NCBI GenBank assembly: GCA_024743405.1
Contig: JANSWP010000012.1
Location: forward strand, 1-64,000
DNA: 64,000 bases
Direction: 5' to 3'
DNA from: Bacteroidota bacterium
GTDB lineage: Bacteria > Bacteroidota > Bacteroidia > Chitinophagales > Saprospiraceae
Part shown: positions 32,133 to 40,568 of the stretch, piece by piece
Numbering within the stretch: the first letter of the stretch is position 1
How the letters are laid out: each line of letters opens with the position of its first letter
Made by a program: the position numbers and the translations under genes
The notes under the pieces: generated by a model
What the model was told of the DNA's origin: nothing
What the model saw: only the letters and a program-made list of their open reading frames with translations
The model's database searches: none

Positions 32133-34409
32133 TTATGCTGTTCCCAATAAAATATGAACCGTAGGCAAAACTGATTCTGCTCTATCCAGATCCATTTCAA
32201 TGTCAACAAGGTTCTGATTTTCAATAACTTGACCTCTCTTTGCTAAAGTCAACATTTGCTCCTTTTCTGATTTTTGAAACTGTGAAAATGTTCGGCGAAG
32301 CAAGGGCAAGATATCTTTAAAATCATCAGATTTTAGGTTATCCATCCAATTGTCAATGATATTCCAAAGTTCGGGTTTATGAATTAGTAAAAGTCCACTT
32401 CCATTCAAAAAACCTTCAATCCAATAGGCAGAATGAAGTACTTTTCCGCCTTTAGACAATTCAAAACTCATTTGGTCGGAAGCCGTTTTGATGTCCAGAA
32501 TATTTTTATCAAAGAGAATTCGAGTACATGCACCAGAAAGAATTCCGTTAACCTGATTCGAAACGGAAACCGATTTTAAAGCAGAGAACCAATGCGCATT
32601 ATATAAGGGGTTATTTAAAGTATTAATCGATTGATTCGTTCGAATAATTTTGTCAAATGCCTCTTTAGAGGCTTCCTCATCAAGTGAAACGCAAGCGCCT
32701 AAAAGTCCAATACAAATCCTAGGTATTATTTGGTGAACCACCTCCTTTACTACTTTTACATCCGTTTGGCGCGTATTTCCATATCGGATAATTTTGACCA
32801 AATTTGGAAGGGCATCCATGAGATTGTAAACGTCAGTTGTGAGGGCGGATAGATCCTGTAGTTTTTGGATCAATAAATCAATGGAATCGGTTAGATTGGC
32901 ATTCAAAGATTGTTCTACCAAAGCGGTTAATTCAGGTAAACTTTTGAGTTCTGCTACTCTTTTTTGAATAAAATTGTTGCTTGCCTCCAAAAGGGTATTT
33001 CCCCACATCCCTGCTTCAATGATTTTAATGGAAAAATCAGGCTTCCATTTCATCTTCCATTTCTCTTTAAAAGAGCCTTTTACTACGCCAAAGCGATTAT
33101 TGTCTACAAAATTTTTACCCCAATTGATTTTCAATAAATTCAATCGATGCAACAAATGGCTTTTCATTAAGTCTTTTTCCTCCCTCAAATCAATACCACC
33201 TTGTGGGTTATTAGCATTTGCCTTGAGCCATAATTCTTCGGTGTTTTCCCAGTAAGCAGACAATCGCGCCGATTTTATAGTCTTTAACAAATCTTGTTGA
33301 AGTGGAATGACAGGAATTTCGGAAGGTACTTTTCCCACTGCTTTTCCGATGATTAGTTTTTGCTCAATCAAATTCATTTTTGCCGAATCGCCATTACCAA
33401 AAATACTTATAGCAGCTTCTTTCATTTCGTCAATGCCAGGGATCGAGAGCCCTCGCAAAGTTGCCAATGTTTCTGCCAATCGGACTGCCTCAATCGCATG
33501 TGCAGCAGAAGCATCCATATCTTCTTTTCGAAATAATCGTGCAACTTTGACCATCCAACGCATCGTTACATCTTTCCGGTTTTGAAAAAGCAAAGCATAC
33601 CATGCTGGCGAAATTACTCCCGCACCATAACCACTTTGAAAAGTCAATCGATCATAACTCCATGGAACCCAAGTCGCTTTTGTCGAAGTTCTTTTCAAAC
33701 CTTTCAATATGGCATTGTCGGCAGTCTGTTTGTACTTTATAAAATTTTCCAAAACAGGAGAGTGCCAAGCTCCGCAAATTACTGCAATCTTTTCAAAACC
33801 TTCTTTCACTGCTTTTCGGATGATTTTTCGCATGAAAGCCTCTCGACGCAAATTGGAAATGGATTCTTTGTGAGCCTCGTCATTTCGGAGAGCAGTCATC
33901 ATTTGTAAAATCGCCTCAAAAATTTCTGCTTCATTTTCATTTTGTTCAAAAGTGATTTCCCACCATCTTTCGCTGTCAGAGTAACCTGCCAATTTCGCGA
34001 TAAAACCAATGGGGTCGCGTCGAAAACTCTTTTCTTCAGCCGTCATTCTTTTGGTCTCAATTGCGATTTGTGTGTTTTCCTTTGCGGCTCGATCAAGTGA
34101 ATATTGAAAATACATCGGTAAGTCCATGAACCGAATCGGGATATCATTTTTGACGGCATATTTCATGGCTTGCCATTCTGGCGAAAATTCAGCAAAAGGA
34201 ATATAAGACCCTTGGGAAAGATCCTTTGGATTGTAAATTAAAATAGAAACAGGTGGCTTTAGTCCTTCATTTTCTATATATGGAACGACACCTTCCGCAT
34301 CGGCGGGAGCTTCAATAATTATGCAATCGGGTTCATAATTTTGAAGTGCTTTTTTCAGGCTTTTTGCAGAACCTGGTCCGTGGTGTCGAATGCCGAAAGT
34401 TTTGAGCAT
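32133..34409 (-). CDS. DUF5682 family protein
   Basis: The 758-aa protein starts G-I-R-H-H-G-P-G-S-A-K-S-L, followed by I-I-I-E-A-P-A-D-A-E and, near residue 217, I-C-G-A-W-H-S-P-V-L. This trio of His/Glu motifs defines DUF5682, whose N-domain resembles the TraB/ChaN/erythromycin-esterase-like fold. The C-terminal 400 residues are helical repeats without a known motif. The partner VWA gene follows 6 bp downstream. The promoter must lie in the 215-bp gap to the divergent DinB gene. A chaperone-like or conflict-related role has been proposed for the full MoxR-containing operons; the function is unproven. Confidence 0.92.
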   Translation of the reverse strand: MLKTFGIRHHGPGSAKSLKKALQNYEPDCIIIEAPADAEGVVPYIENEGLKPPVSILIYNPKDLSQGSYIPFAEFSPEWQAMKYAVKNDIPIRFMDLPMYFQYSLDRAAKENTQIAIETKRMTAEEKSFRRDPIGFIAKLAGYSDSERWWEITFEQNENEAEIFEAILQMMTALRNDEAHKESISNLRREAFMRKIIRKAVKEGFEKIAVICGAWHSPVLENFIKYKQTADNAILKGLKRTSTKATWVPWSYDRLTFQSGYGAGVISPAWYALLFQNRKDVTMRWMVKVARLFRKEDMDASAAHAIEAVRLAETLATLRGLSIPGIDEMKEAAISIFGNGDSAKMNLIEQKLIIGKAVGKVPSEIPVIPLQQDLLKTIKSARLSAYWENTEELWLKANANNPQGGIDLREEKDLMKSHLLHRLNLLKINWGKNFVDNNRFGVVKGSFKEKWKMKWKPDFSIKIIEAGMWGNTLLEASNNFIQKRVAELKSLPELTALVEQSLNANLTDSIDLLIQKLQDLSALTTDVYNLMDALPNLVKIIRYGNTRQTDVKVVKEVVHQIIPRICIGLLGACVSLDEEASKEAFDKIIRTNQSINTLNNPLYNAHWFSALKSVSVSNQVNGILSGACTRILFDKNILDIKTASDQMSFELSKGGKVLHSAYWIEGFLNGSGLLLIHKPELWNIIDNWMDNLKSDDFKDILPLLRRTFSQFQKSEKEQMLTLAKRGQVIENQNLVDIEMDLDRAESVLPTVHILLGTA

Positions 34410-34651
34410 TTTTCAAGAAATTGAATATGCAAATTAACGGAATTTTATGCGTTCGAACTGACAAGTCTTTCAGTCAATGGGTTTTACATTTTCGATTTCA
34501 GTATTAGTTTTTTGTTTGTTGCAATAAAGAGAGAGCTTTTGGGTATTTAAGGAGATCTAGATAATTCGATCATTGATAAATAATATTTTGGAATTAGGTG
34601 AAATATAGGAGTGAAATTATTTAGATGATTTTTAATTTTGAAATTAAAAAC

Positions 34652-35155
34652 ATGACTATTCAAAATATTGACTCCTTTTTAAAATATTTCGATAGAATTC
34701 GATATCGAACACTTCGAGTGATTAAATATATTCCGCCAGAAAAAATAGAATGGACATATCAGGAAGATAAATTTACTCTTGGAGAAATGATTCGTCATTT
34801 GGCTGCAATAGAGCGATATATGTATGCCGAAACAGCTCAGTTTCAGCCAAGTAAATATCCGGGGTGCGGTAAAGAATTAGCTTCTGGTTATGAAAATGTT
34901 GTTCAATATCTGAATGATATGCATGCTGAAAGTGTGGCTATTTTTCGAGAACTTTCTGATGAAGACTTACAGAAAAAAACAGTAACTCCGGGTGGTGTAG
35001 AAATCACGCTTTGGAAATGGCTTCGTGCTATGGCAGAACATGAAATTCACCATCGTGGCCAGATTTATACTTATTTAGGAATGTTGGGTATTGAAGTGCC
35101 ACCGCTTTATGGTTTGACGGCAGAAGAAGTGCAAAAAAGAAGTCAAAAGGTATGA
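34652..35155 (+). CDS. DinB family protein
   Basis: The 167-aa four-helix-bundle protein has the DinB metal site pattern: a His in I-R-H-L-A-A-I-E-R and the C-terminal E-H-E-I-H-H-R-G-Q-I. Members are putative metal-dependent hydrolases or thiol transferases, some induced by DNA damage. The ATG at 34652 was preferred over 34625 because the first nine codons look like untranslated AT-rich leader. The stop overlaps the start of the ATP-grasp gene (ATGA), which implies translational coupling. Confidence 0.85.
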   Translation: MTIQNIDSFLKYFDRIRYRTLRVIKYIPPEKIEWTYQEDKFTLGEMIRHLAAIERYMYAETAQFQPSKYPGCGKELASGYENVVQYLNDMHAESVAIFRELSDEDLQKKTVTPGGVEITLWKWLRAMAEHEIHHRGQIYTYLGMLGIEVPPLYGLTAEEVQKRSQKV

Positions 35156-36009
35156 AAAGAATAGGCTTCATCACTTCTCAAGAGCATTCAGCTTTATATT
35201 ATGACGATCGTTATTTAATCGTACCTTTTCAAAAAGAAGGTATAGAAATAGTTCCAGTGGTTTGGGATGGCGACAATAGTTTTTCTGATTTGGATTTACT
35301 TGTTTTTCGATCAGCCTGGGATTATCACTTTAAGATGGAACAGTTTGAAAATTGGTTAGAGGAGATTAATAAGGAGAATATTAAAATATTTAATCCGATT
35401 TCGGTTATTCAAGGGAATTATGATAAGTTTTATTTGAAAGGTTTAGCTGAAAAAGGACTACCAATTATCCCAACTTCGTTTGTTGAAAATACCGAAAGCC
35501 TTAATTTAAAAACCCTTTTAGAAAAAAATAATTGGGAAAAAGCAGTTATAAAACCTGCTGTTTCGATGTCAGCCTATCAGACTTTTTCTTTTGATCAATC
35601 AAATTCGGAAGTACTGCAAAAGGAACTAAAAAATACTTTTGGAGCAGGAAGAGTCATTATTCAAGAATTTGCTCAAGAAATAGTAGAAGAAGGTGAATGG
35701 TCTTTGATTTTTTTTGATAAACATTATTGTACGGCTATTCTGAAAAAGCCAAAGAAAGGAGATTTTAGGGTACAAGGTGAATTAGGCGGAACAGCCCAAA
35801 TTGCGCAGCCTTCAGAAAGGGTGATTTGGCAAGCTCAAAGAATATTGTTTTCTTTTGAAGAACCACTATTATATGCACGAGTAGATGGAATTATTCGGGA
35901 AGGAAATTTCTATTTAATGGAGTTAGAATTGATTGATCCAGAGTTGTTTTTTAGAGTAAGCCCGAAGGCAATTACTTCGTTTTTAGCGGGGATAAAAAAA
36001 CGAATTTGA
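35152..36009 (+). CDS. ATP-grasp domain protein
   Basis: The 285-aa protein resembles the RimK/glutathione-synthetase ATP-grasp group. The features are V-I-K-P-A-V-S-M-S-A-Y as ATP-binding lysine strand, V-I-I-Q-E-F at the hinge, and M-E-L-E-L-I-D-P-E-L-F-F with the metal-binding Glu residues near the C-terminus. The enzyme class joins a carboxylate to an amine or thiol through an acyl phosphate. The substrate is unknown. Because its start overlaps the DinB stop by 4 bp, it may work with that protein, possibly on a thiol cofactor. Confidence 0.87.
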   Translation: MKRIGFITSQEHSALYYDDRYLIVPFQKEGIEIVPVVWDGDNSFSDLDLLVFRSAWDYHFKMEQFENWLEEINKENIKIFNPISVIQGNYDKFYLKGLAEKGLPIIPTSFVENTESLNLKTLLEKNNWEKAVIKPAVSMSAYQTFSFDQSNSEVLQKELKNTFGAGRVIIQEFAQEIVEEGEWSLIFFDKHYCTAILKKPKKGDFRVQGELGGTAQIAQPSERVIWQAQRILFSFEEPLLYARVDGIIREGNFYLMELELIDPELFFRVSPKAITSFLAGIKKRI

Positions 36010-36114
36010 AAATTCACTATCCAACATTCATTACTCATGATTCAAAATCCTATCTTAGCGGATCTTTAATTATCAACTAATCGCCCTATTGTTCATAAGA
36101 AAATCAATCCCACA

Positions 36115-36897
36115 ATGTCCCAGATGATATATGAATCCCTTCAACAGGCGAAAAATAAAGGCGAAAAAAAGTTTGTAGTCCTCATCGATCCAGATAAAGT
36201 TCGCTTGGACAATATGCAAAAGGTTCTTGAACTGGCAGTAGAAGCTAAAGTTGACTATTTTTTTATTGGCGGTAGCCTGATTGTCAATAATATGCTTGAT
36301 CATTGCCTCGAGTCCATTCGTGAGCAATGTCATATTCCGATGATTTTATTTCCAGGTAATTCTTTTCAATTGAGTTATCGAGCAGATGCGATTCTTTTTC
36401 TTTCACTCATTTCAGGACGAAATGCAGAATTGCTAATTGGAAATCATGTTATTGCCGCACCTTATTTGAAATTGAGTCCTCTTGAAGTTTTATCGACCGG
36501 ATATATGCTTGTTGATGGTGGGAAACCAACGACAGTTTCTTATATGAGTAATACGAACCCCATTCCTGCGACAAAAGATGATATTGCCGTTTGTACAGCA
36601 ATGGCTGGCGAAATGTTAGGGTTGAAACTGATGTATATGGATGCAGGAAGTGGCGCAAAGAATCCTATTTCGGAAAGTATGATAGAGTCAGTGAGTGGAG
36701 CTATTTCTTGTCCTTTAATAATTGGCGGAGGTATTAGAACACCCGAAAAAGCATTGGCCAATGTAAAAGCAGGAGCAGATGTGATCGTCGTTGGAAATGC
36801 CATTGAGAAAGATCCGAACTTGGTTTTGGAGATTGCAGAAGCGGTACATTCGTTCAATCGAAAGGAGGCTTCAATGGAAGAAAAAATAAAAGTTTAA
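36115..36897 (+). CDS. Geranylgeranylglyceryl/heptaprenylglyceryl phosphate synthase
   Basis: This TIM-barrel prenyltransferase (260 aa) has V-L-I-D-P-D-K at the start, I-G-G-S-L, I-L-F-P-G-N, the long P-L-E-V-L-S-T-G-Y-M-L-V-D-G-G segment, M-D-A-G-S-G-A and the phosphate-binding I-I-G-G-G-I-R and V-V-G-N-A-I. It joins sn-glycerol-1-phosphate with a polyprenyl diphosphate to form an ether bond. Bacteroidota carry such enzymes, close to archaeal GGGPS; product chain length cannot be read here. A near-consensus TATCTTAG lies at 36051-36058, about 57 bp upstream of the start. Confidence 0.94.
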   Translation: MSQMIYESLQQAKNKGEKKFVVLIDPDKVRLDNMQKVLELAVEAKVDYFFIGGSLIVNNMLDHCLESIREQCHIPMILFPGNSFQLSYRADAILFLSLISGRNAELLIGNHVIAAPYLKLSPLEVLSTGYMLVDGGKPTTVSYMSNTNPIPATKDDIAVCTAMAGEMLGLKLMYMDAGSGAKNPISESMIESVSGAISCPLIIGGGIRTPEKALANVKAGADVIVVGNAIEKDPNLVLEIAEAVHSFNRKEASMEEKIKV

Positions 36898-36930
36898 ATT
36901 CTTTCGGAACTCATAAACTCTCTTTTAAGT

Positions 36931-36938
36931 TATTTTTG
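36931..36938 (+). promoter_or_regulatory. Possible -7 box upstream of rsgA
   Basis: TATTTTTG fits TAnnTTTG and lies 66 bp before the TTG start of rsgA. Between the two is a stem-loop (36952-36983). Confidence 0.4.
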
Positions 36939-36951
36939 CGTTTCAAACGCT

Positions 36952-36983
36952 GAAGTGTCAGGTTTTCGAAAGCTTGACACTTC
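36952..36983 (+). terminator. Stem-loop between the GGGP synthase gene and rsgA
   Basis: GAAGTGTCA at 36952 pairs with TGACACTTC ending at 36983, with TTATTTT after it. It could terminate the GGGP synthase transcript or be a leader structure of rsgA. Confidence 0.55.
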
Positions 36984-37003
36984 TTATTTTAAGTTAAATC
37001 ATT

Positions 37004-37948
37004 TTGCAAAAAGGAATAGTTACAAAATCTACAGGCACTTGGTACGATGTGAAATGTGAAAATGGCGACATCATTCAGTGTCGAATAATCGGGAAATTTC
37101 GTTTGGATGGAATGAAATTAACGAATCCTGTTGCTGTTGGCGATGAAGTGGAATTTGAAATAGAAGATGAAGGGGTAGGAACGATTAAAAAAATCTTATC
37201 TCGGAAAAATTATGTCGTCCGACAATCGCCTCGAAAAAAGCACAATCTTCATTTATTGGCCGCTAATATTGAACAGTCTGTAATGATTATGACGATTAAA
37301 GAACCCAATCTCAAACAGGGCTTTATCGATCGTTTTTTGCTAATGACTGAGCCTTATAATATCCCTGTTATCATTGTTTTTAATAAATCTGACTTGTATG
37401 ATGAGGATGATTTGGCGATGTATGAATATCTAAAGGCAGTTTATGAGGCGATTAATTATAAAGTTTTATTGGTTTCAGCCATAGAGGAGGAAGGAATTGA
37501 AATTTTAAGAGCTGAATTGAAAGATAAAGTATCACTCATCGGAGGGCAATCGGGAGTCGGGAAGTCGTCTTTAGTTAATGCGGTTCAATCAAATATTAAT
37601 TTGAGAACGGGAGAGCTATCCGATTTTACGGGAAAAGGAATGCATACCACCACCTTCGCGGAAATGTTTGAGCTTGAATTTGGTGGTTCAATTATTGATA
37701 CGCCTGGGATAAAGACTTTGTCTTTTAGCAATTTGGAACCATTGGATGTGGCGCATAATTTTCGAGAAATGTTTTTTCTTTCAGAAAATTGCAGATTCGG
37801 AGGAAGTTGTCTTCATCGAAATGAACCGAATTGTGCCGTTAAAGAGGCGCTTGAAAAAGAAGAAATTAGTCAATTGAGGTACTCTAATTACTTAACAATA
37901 TTAGAAGAAGTGGAAGGGCTAAATCATTGGGAACGACATAAAATGTGA
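37004..37948 (+). CDS. rsgA: Small ribosomal subunit biogenesis GTPase RsgA
   Basis: The 314-aa GTPase helps late maturation of the 30S subunit. It has an N-terminal OB domain, then a circularly permuted GTPase with G4 (N-K-S-D) before G1 (G-G-Q-S-G-V-G-K-S-S) and G3 (D-T-P-G-I-K). The C-terminal zinc site Cys-x(n)-Cys-x-His-x(n)-Cys is in C-R-F-G-G-S-C-L-H-R-N-E-P-N-C. The start is TTG: no ATG in frame gives a complete OB domain, and the first residues after TTG match the family. Confidence 0.95.
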   Translation: MQKGIVTKSTGTWYDVKCENGDIIQCRIIGKFRLDGMKLTNPVAVGDEVEFEIEDEGVGTIKKILSRKNYVVRQSPRKKHNLHLLAANIEQSVMIMTIKEPNLKQGFIDRFLLMTEPYNIPVIIVFNKSDLYDEDDLAMYEYLKAVYEAINYKVLLVSAIEEEGIEILRAELKDKVSLIGGQSGVGKSSLVNAVQSNINLRTGELSDFTGKGMHTTTFAEMFELEFGGSIIDTPGIKTLSFSNLEPLDVAHNFREMFFLSENCRFGGSCLHRNEPNCAVKEALEKEEISQLRYSNYLTILEEVEGLNHWERHKM

Positions 37949-37977
37949 TATATATTCACGGTTAATAAAATATTGAA

Positions 37978-38145
37978 ATGGCATATCAAAGTAGAAGAAG
38001 ACAGTATAAAAGCAGGCGGGAGCGTTATGAGCAAAATTCTCGCAACTTAAAAGTGTTTTTCATTTTTGGAGTACTGGGGCTGGCAGTTTATTTGTTTAAA
38101 ATTCGATATGAATTTTGGGCTTGGTTAAAGACTTATTTTTATTAG
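37978..38145 (+). CDS. Small basic single-pass membrane protein
   Basis: This open frame of 55 codons lies 29 bp after rsgA. It encodes a strongly basic head rich in Arg (Q-S-R-R-R-Q-Y-K-S-R-R) and then a hydrophobic helix (about residues 25-40), ending W-A-W-L-K-T-Y-F-Y. The ATG follows an AAATATTGAA stretch. The positive-inside pattern suggests a cytoplasmic N-terminus. I know no family name. Translation is not certain. Confidence 0.6.
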   Translation: MAYQSRRRQYKSRRERYEQNSRNLKVFFIFGVLGLAVYLFKIRYEFWAWLKTYFY

Positions 38146-38242
38146 AAAGAATATTTATGTATTGTGATTGATGATGATTATCAATTGTTCTTGTGGTGAA
38201 ATTAGAAAGAAGTATAAATTGAATTTTTGCCCCATCTTGAAG

Positions 38243-39730
38243 TTATTTACTCTTAATTAAAGTCAAAATGACTTCCTTTTCCCAAGCAAAAACAACCCCC
38301 AAATAAGTTAGCAGGATGCCGGTATTGGCAGCCATCATGAAAACCAAATTTCCTTTCCAAAAGGGTTTTAAGAATTCGCTCAAAAAATAGAGTCCGACAG
38401 CTAAGCCGATATAGGTGAAAATCTTAAACATGGGATATTTGATAGGGTAGAATCGTTGTCCTGTAAAATAACCTGCCAAAGACATAAATCCATAACAAGC
38501 CAAAGCAGCCCAAGCTGGACCAAAGTAACCGATTTTTGGAATTAGCAAAAAATTCAAACCAATCGTGATCAACATTCCTCCTGTAGAAATATAAGTCCCG
38601 AAAATGGTTTTGTCTGTGAGTTTATACCAAATGGAAAAGTTGTAATAGAGTCCAAGGAATAAATTCGCCAAGAGCAAAATAGGAACAATGCCTAAACCTT
38701 CTCGAAAATCCTTTCCTAAAAAGAATTGAATAATATCCAAATAAAGCATGATTCCGAGAAAAGTAATGCTCCCAATAAGTGCAAATGCTTGCCCTACTTG
38801 TCCGTAAATTATTTTCGAATCAGATCGCTCAGCATGACGAAAAAAGAAAGGCTCAGCAGCATAATTAAAGGCCTGGGTAAAGAGGTTCATTAAGACGGCA
38901 AGTTTTGCAGCAGCGCTGTAAAGTCCTGTCTGGTCGCGGTTTTCTGCAATGGAGTCTGGCAATAAATTGGTCAACATAGGAATGGCGATTAATTGATTGA
39001 TAACTGCTGCCAGTCCTACTATAATTAGTGGCGCAGCGTAAATAATCATTTTGCGCCAAAGAGTTTTATCGAATTCCCATTTGATATTTAAATAAGTTGG
39101 TAGAAATGCCAAGGCGACAAGTGCACTTGCGATTAAATTGGATATAAAAACATACTGAATTTTATTGTCGGGGTTATAAAATACTTCAAAATCTGCCATT
39201 CCTTTTTCGATTAAGTCAGGACAAATTTTTAGGAAAAAGAAGATAAAGATGATGTTGATAACGATATGTGCCATTTTTAGAATGGCGAATTTTATCGGAC
39301 GATTTTCAAGTCTTAATTTCGCAAAAGGAATAGCCATCAAAGCATCGAAAGCGATTATTAAAATGGTCAGTATGACATATTCAGAATTATCTTCAAAATG
39401 TAGCCATTCCGTTAATGGATTCACTAAAAGCAATAACAAAATTGAAAAGAAAAAAGTGGTAGTTATTATGGAAATAGAGGCAGTTGAAAAAGTTTTTTTT
39501 ATGCCTGCTTCGCGGCTTCCAAAGCGGAAAAAAGCAGTCTCCATTCGATAAGTGAAAATGATAGTTAAAATACCTGCATAAGTAAAGATTTCGGAGACAA
39601 TTCCATATTCTCCTTTTAAAAAAATATTGGTGAAAAAGGGGACTAAAATGACATAATTGAGTAGCCGACTAAGTATGCTACTTATTCCATAAATAGCTGT
39701 TTCGCCTGCGAGTTTTTTTAGTAAAGACAT
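38243..39730 (-). CDS. Polysaccharide/lipid flippase (Wzx-like, MOP superfamily)
   Basis: The 495-aa protein has about fourteen hydrophobic helices and begins with the characteristic A-G-E-T-A-I-Y-G-I-S-S-I-L-S-R-L pattern of oligosaccharide flippases. G-E-Y-G-I-V-S-E and E-T-A-F-F-R-F-G also match. The family moves lipid-linked sugars or lipid II-type precursors across the inner membrane. There are no glycosyltransferase genes next to it, so its cargo is unknown. Confidence 0.9.
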   Translation of the reverse strand: MSLLKKLAGETAIYGISSILSRLLNYVILVPFFTNIFLKGEYGIVSEIFTYAGILTIIFTYRMETAFFRFGSREAGIKKTFSTASISIITTTFFFSILLLLLVNPLTEWLHFEDNSEYVILTILIIAFDALMAIPFAKLRLENRPIKFAILKMAHIVINIIFIFFFLKICPDLIEKGMADFEVFYNPDNKIQYVFISNLIASALVALAFLPTYLNIKWEFDKTLWRKMIIYAAPLIIVGLAAVINQLIAIPMLTNLLPDSIAENRDQTGLYSAAAKLAVLMNLFTQAFNYAAEPFFFRHAERSDSKIIYGQVGQAFALIGSITFLGIMLYLDIIQFFLGKDFREGLGIVPILLLANLFLGLYYNFSIWYKLTDKTIFGTYISTGGMLITIGLNFLLIPKIGYFGPAWAALACYGFMSLAGYFTGQRFYPIKYPMFKIFTYIGLAVGLYFLSEFLKPFWKGNLVFMMAANTGILLTYLGVVFAWEKEVILTLIKSK

Positions 39731-40023
39731 GCGTTACAATTAGCAGTTTTTAAGTACGCATTTGAAAATTTTGCATCAAATTTTCATAGCCTGCTGTTTT
39801 GAAAAATATTGATATTTCGCACAAGGTTATTGAAATTATTTTTGAAAAGGAAAAGCGTTGCTTAAGTTTATTATTAGTATGATTTCAGAAATAATTCGTT
39901 TGCTTCGAAAATATATAGATGTATTCAATCAGCGATTGTAAATATGAACTTTGATAAACGGTTGTATAGAACTTAAAAGGGGGCATTATTTTTTGAGAGA
40001 TAAATAGTAATTTCGCGAACATT

Positions 40024-40183
40024 AGGAACGTGTAAAGAATAACTTATAACGTTAGGCGGATTCTTTTGATTTTATCTTTCGTTAAAAATACTCGTCGTAG
40101 CGATGCTATGCCTTTGTTTTTTGCCTCGGCTAAAACCAAAATAATCTCCCCAAACCTTTATAACTTATTCTTTATACGTTCCT
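40024..40183. repeat. MITE-like imperfect palindrome 1
   Basis: AGGAACGTGTAAAGAATAAC at the left pairs with the reverse complement of GTTATAAAG-type bases ending ACGTTCCT at 40183, with about 50-bp arms. A centre hairpin CGTAGC-GAT-GCTATG is near 40097. A third copy of the arm (GTTATTCTTTATGCGTT) occurs at 40325-40341. There is no transposase. Confidence 0.7.
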
Positions 40184-40340
40184 TAGTAACGAGCAAATAA
40201 CAAGATCGCCATTTGGAGGTCGAGATTTTGTTCTAACACTAGGCATTTCTTGAAGGAATAGCCGAAACTATTGCTGAGAAGAATAACGACGAATTAGGTA
40301 AAAGATGGTCGGTGAAATGATGGAGTTATTCTTTATGCGT

Positions 40341-40554
40341 TAAGTTCTTGGACAGAATTAAGTTGCACTTAAATACTGCAACATCGCGCCAAAGGCGCCC
40401 GGTGCAGTAGAGGAGGCTTGGAGAGGAGTCCAGTTTAAAAAGCTGAAATTCAGCTTTTTAAACTGGACTCCCCTCCAAAACCACCATTTACTGGAGCGAG
40501 CCGCTTTGCGGCAATGCTCCAGTAACCTATAACTTGATTTTGTCCAAGCACTTA
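40341..40554. repeat. MITE-like palindrome 2 with three hairpins
   Basis: The ends TAAGTTCTTGGACA and TGTCCAAGCACTTA are inverted copies. The centre has perfect 23-bp arms (40425-40447 and 40449-40471) around one base. Each half has its own GC-rich hairpin: ACTGCA...TGCAGT at 40375-40408 and ACTGGAGC...GCTCCAGT at 40490-40523. The whole could fold as a cruciform. No gene is inside. Confidence 0.8.
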
Positions 40555-40568
40555 CTTAATTGAAAAGT

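Larger units (their letters stand above)
39731..40568. other. 838-bp non-coding stretch with palindromic elements
   Basis: No open frame with coding character was found between the flippase gene and the M42 peptidase gene. The first 290 bp are AT-rich and plain. The rest holds two large inverted-repeat elements (40024-40183 and 40341-40554) described separately, which look like non-autonomous mobile sequences. Confidence 0.75.

Noticed and set aside
32974-33908. Three plus-strand frames inside the DUF5682 gene
   Set aside because: They overlap a well-supported long gene and show no domain features.
39731-40568. Decayed insertion sequence or pseudogene
   Set aside because: No stretch resembles a transposase in any frame; only palindromic repeats are visible, so a non-autonomous element is the safer call.
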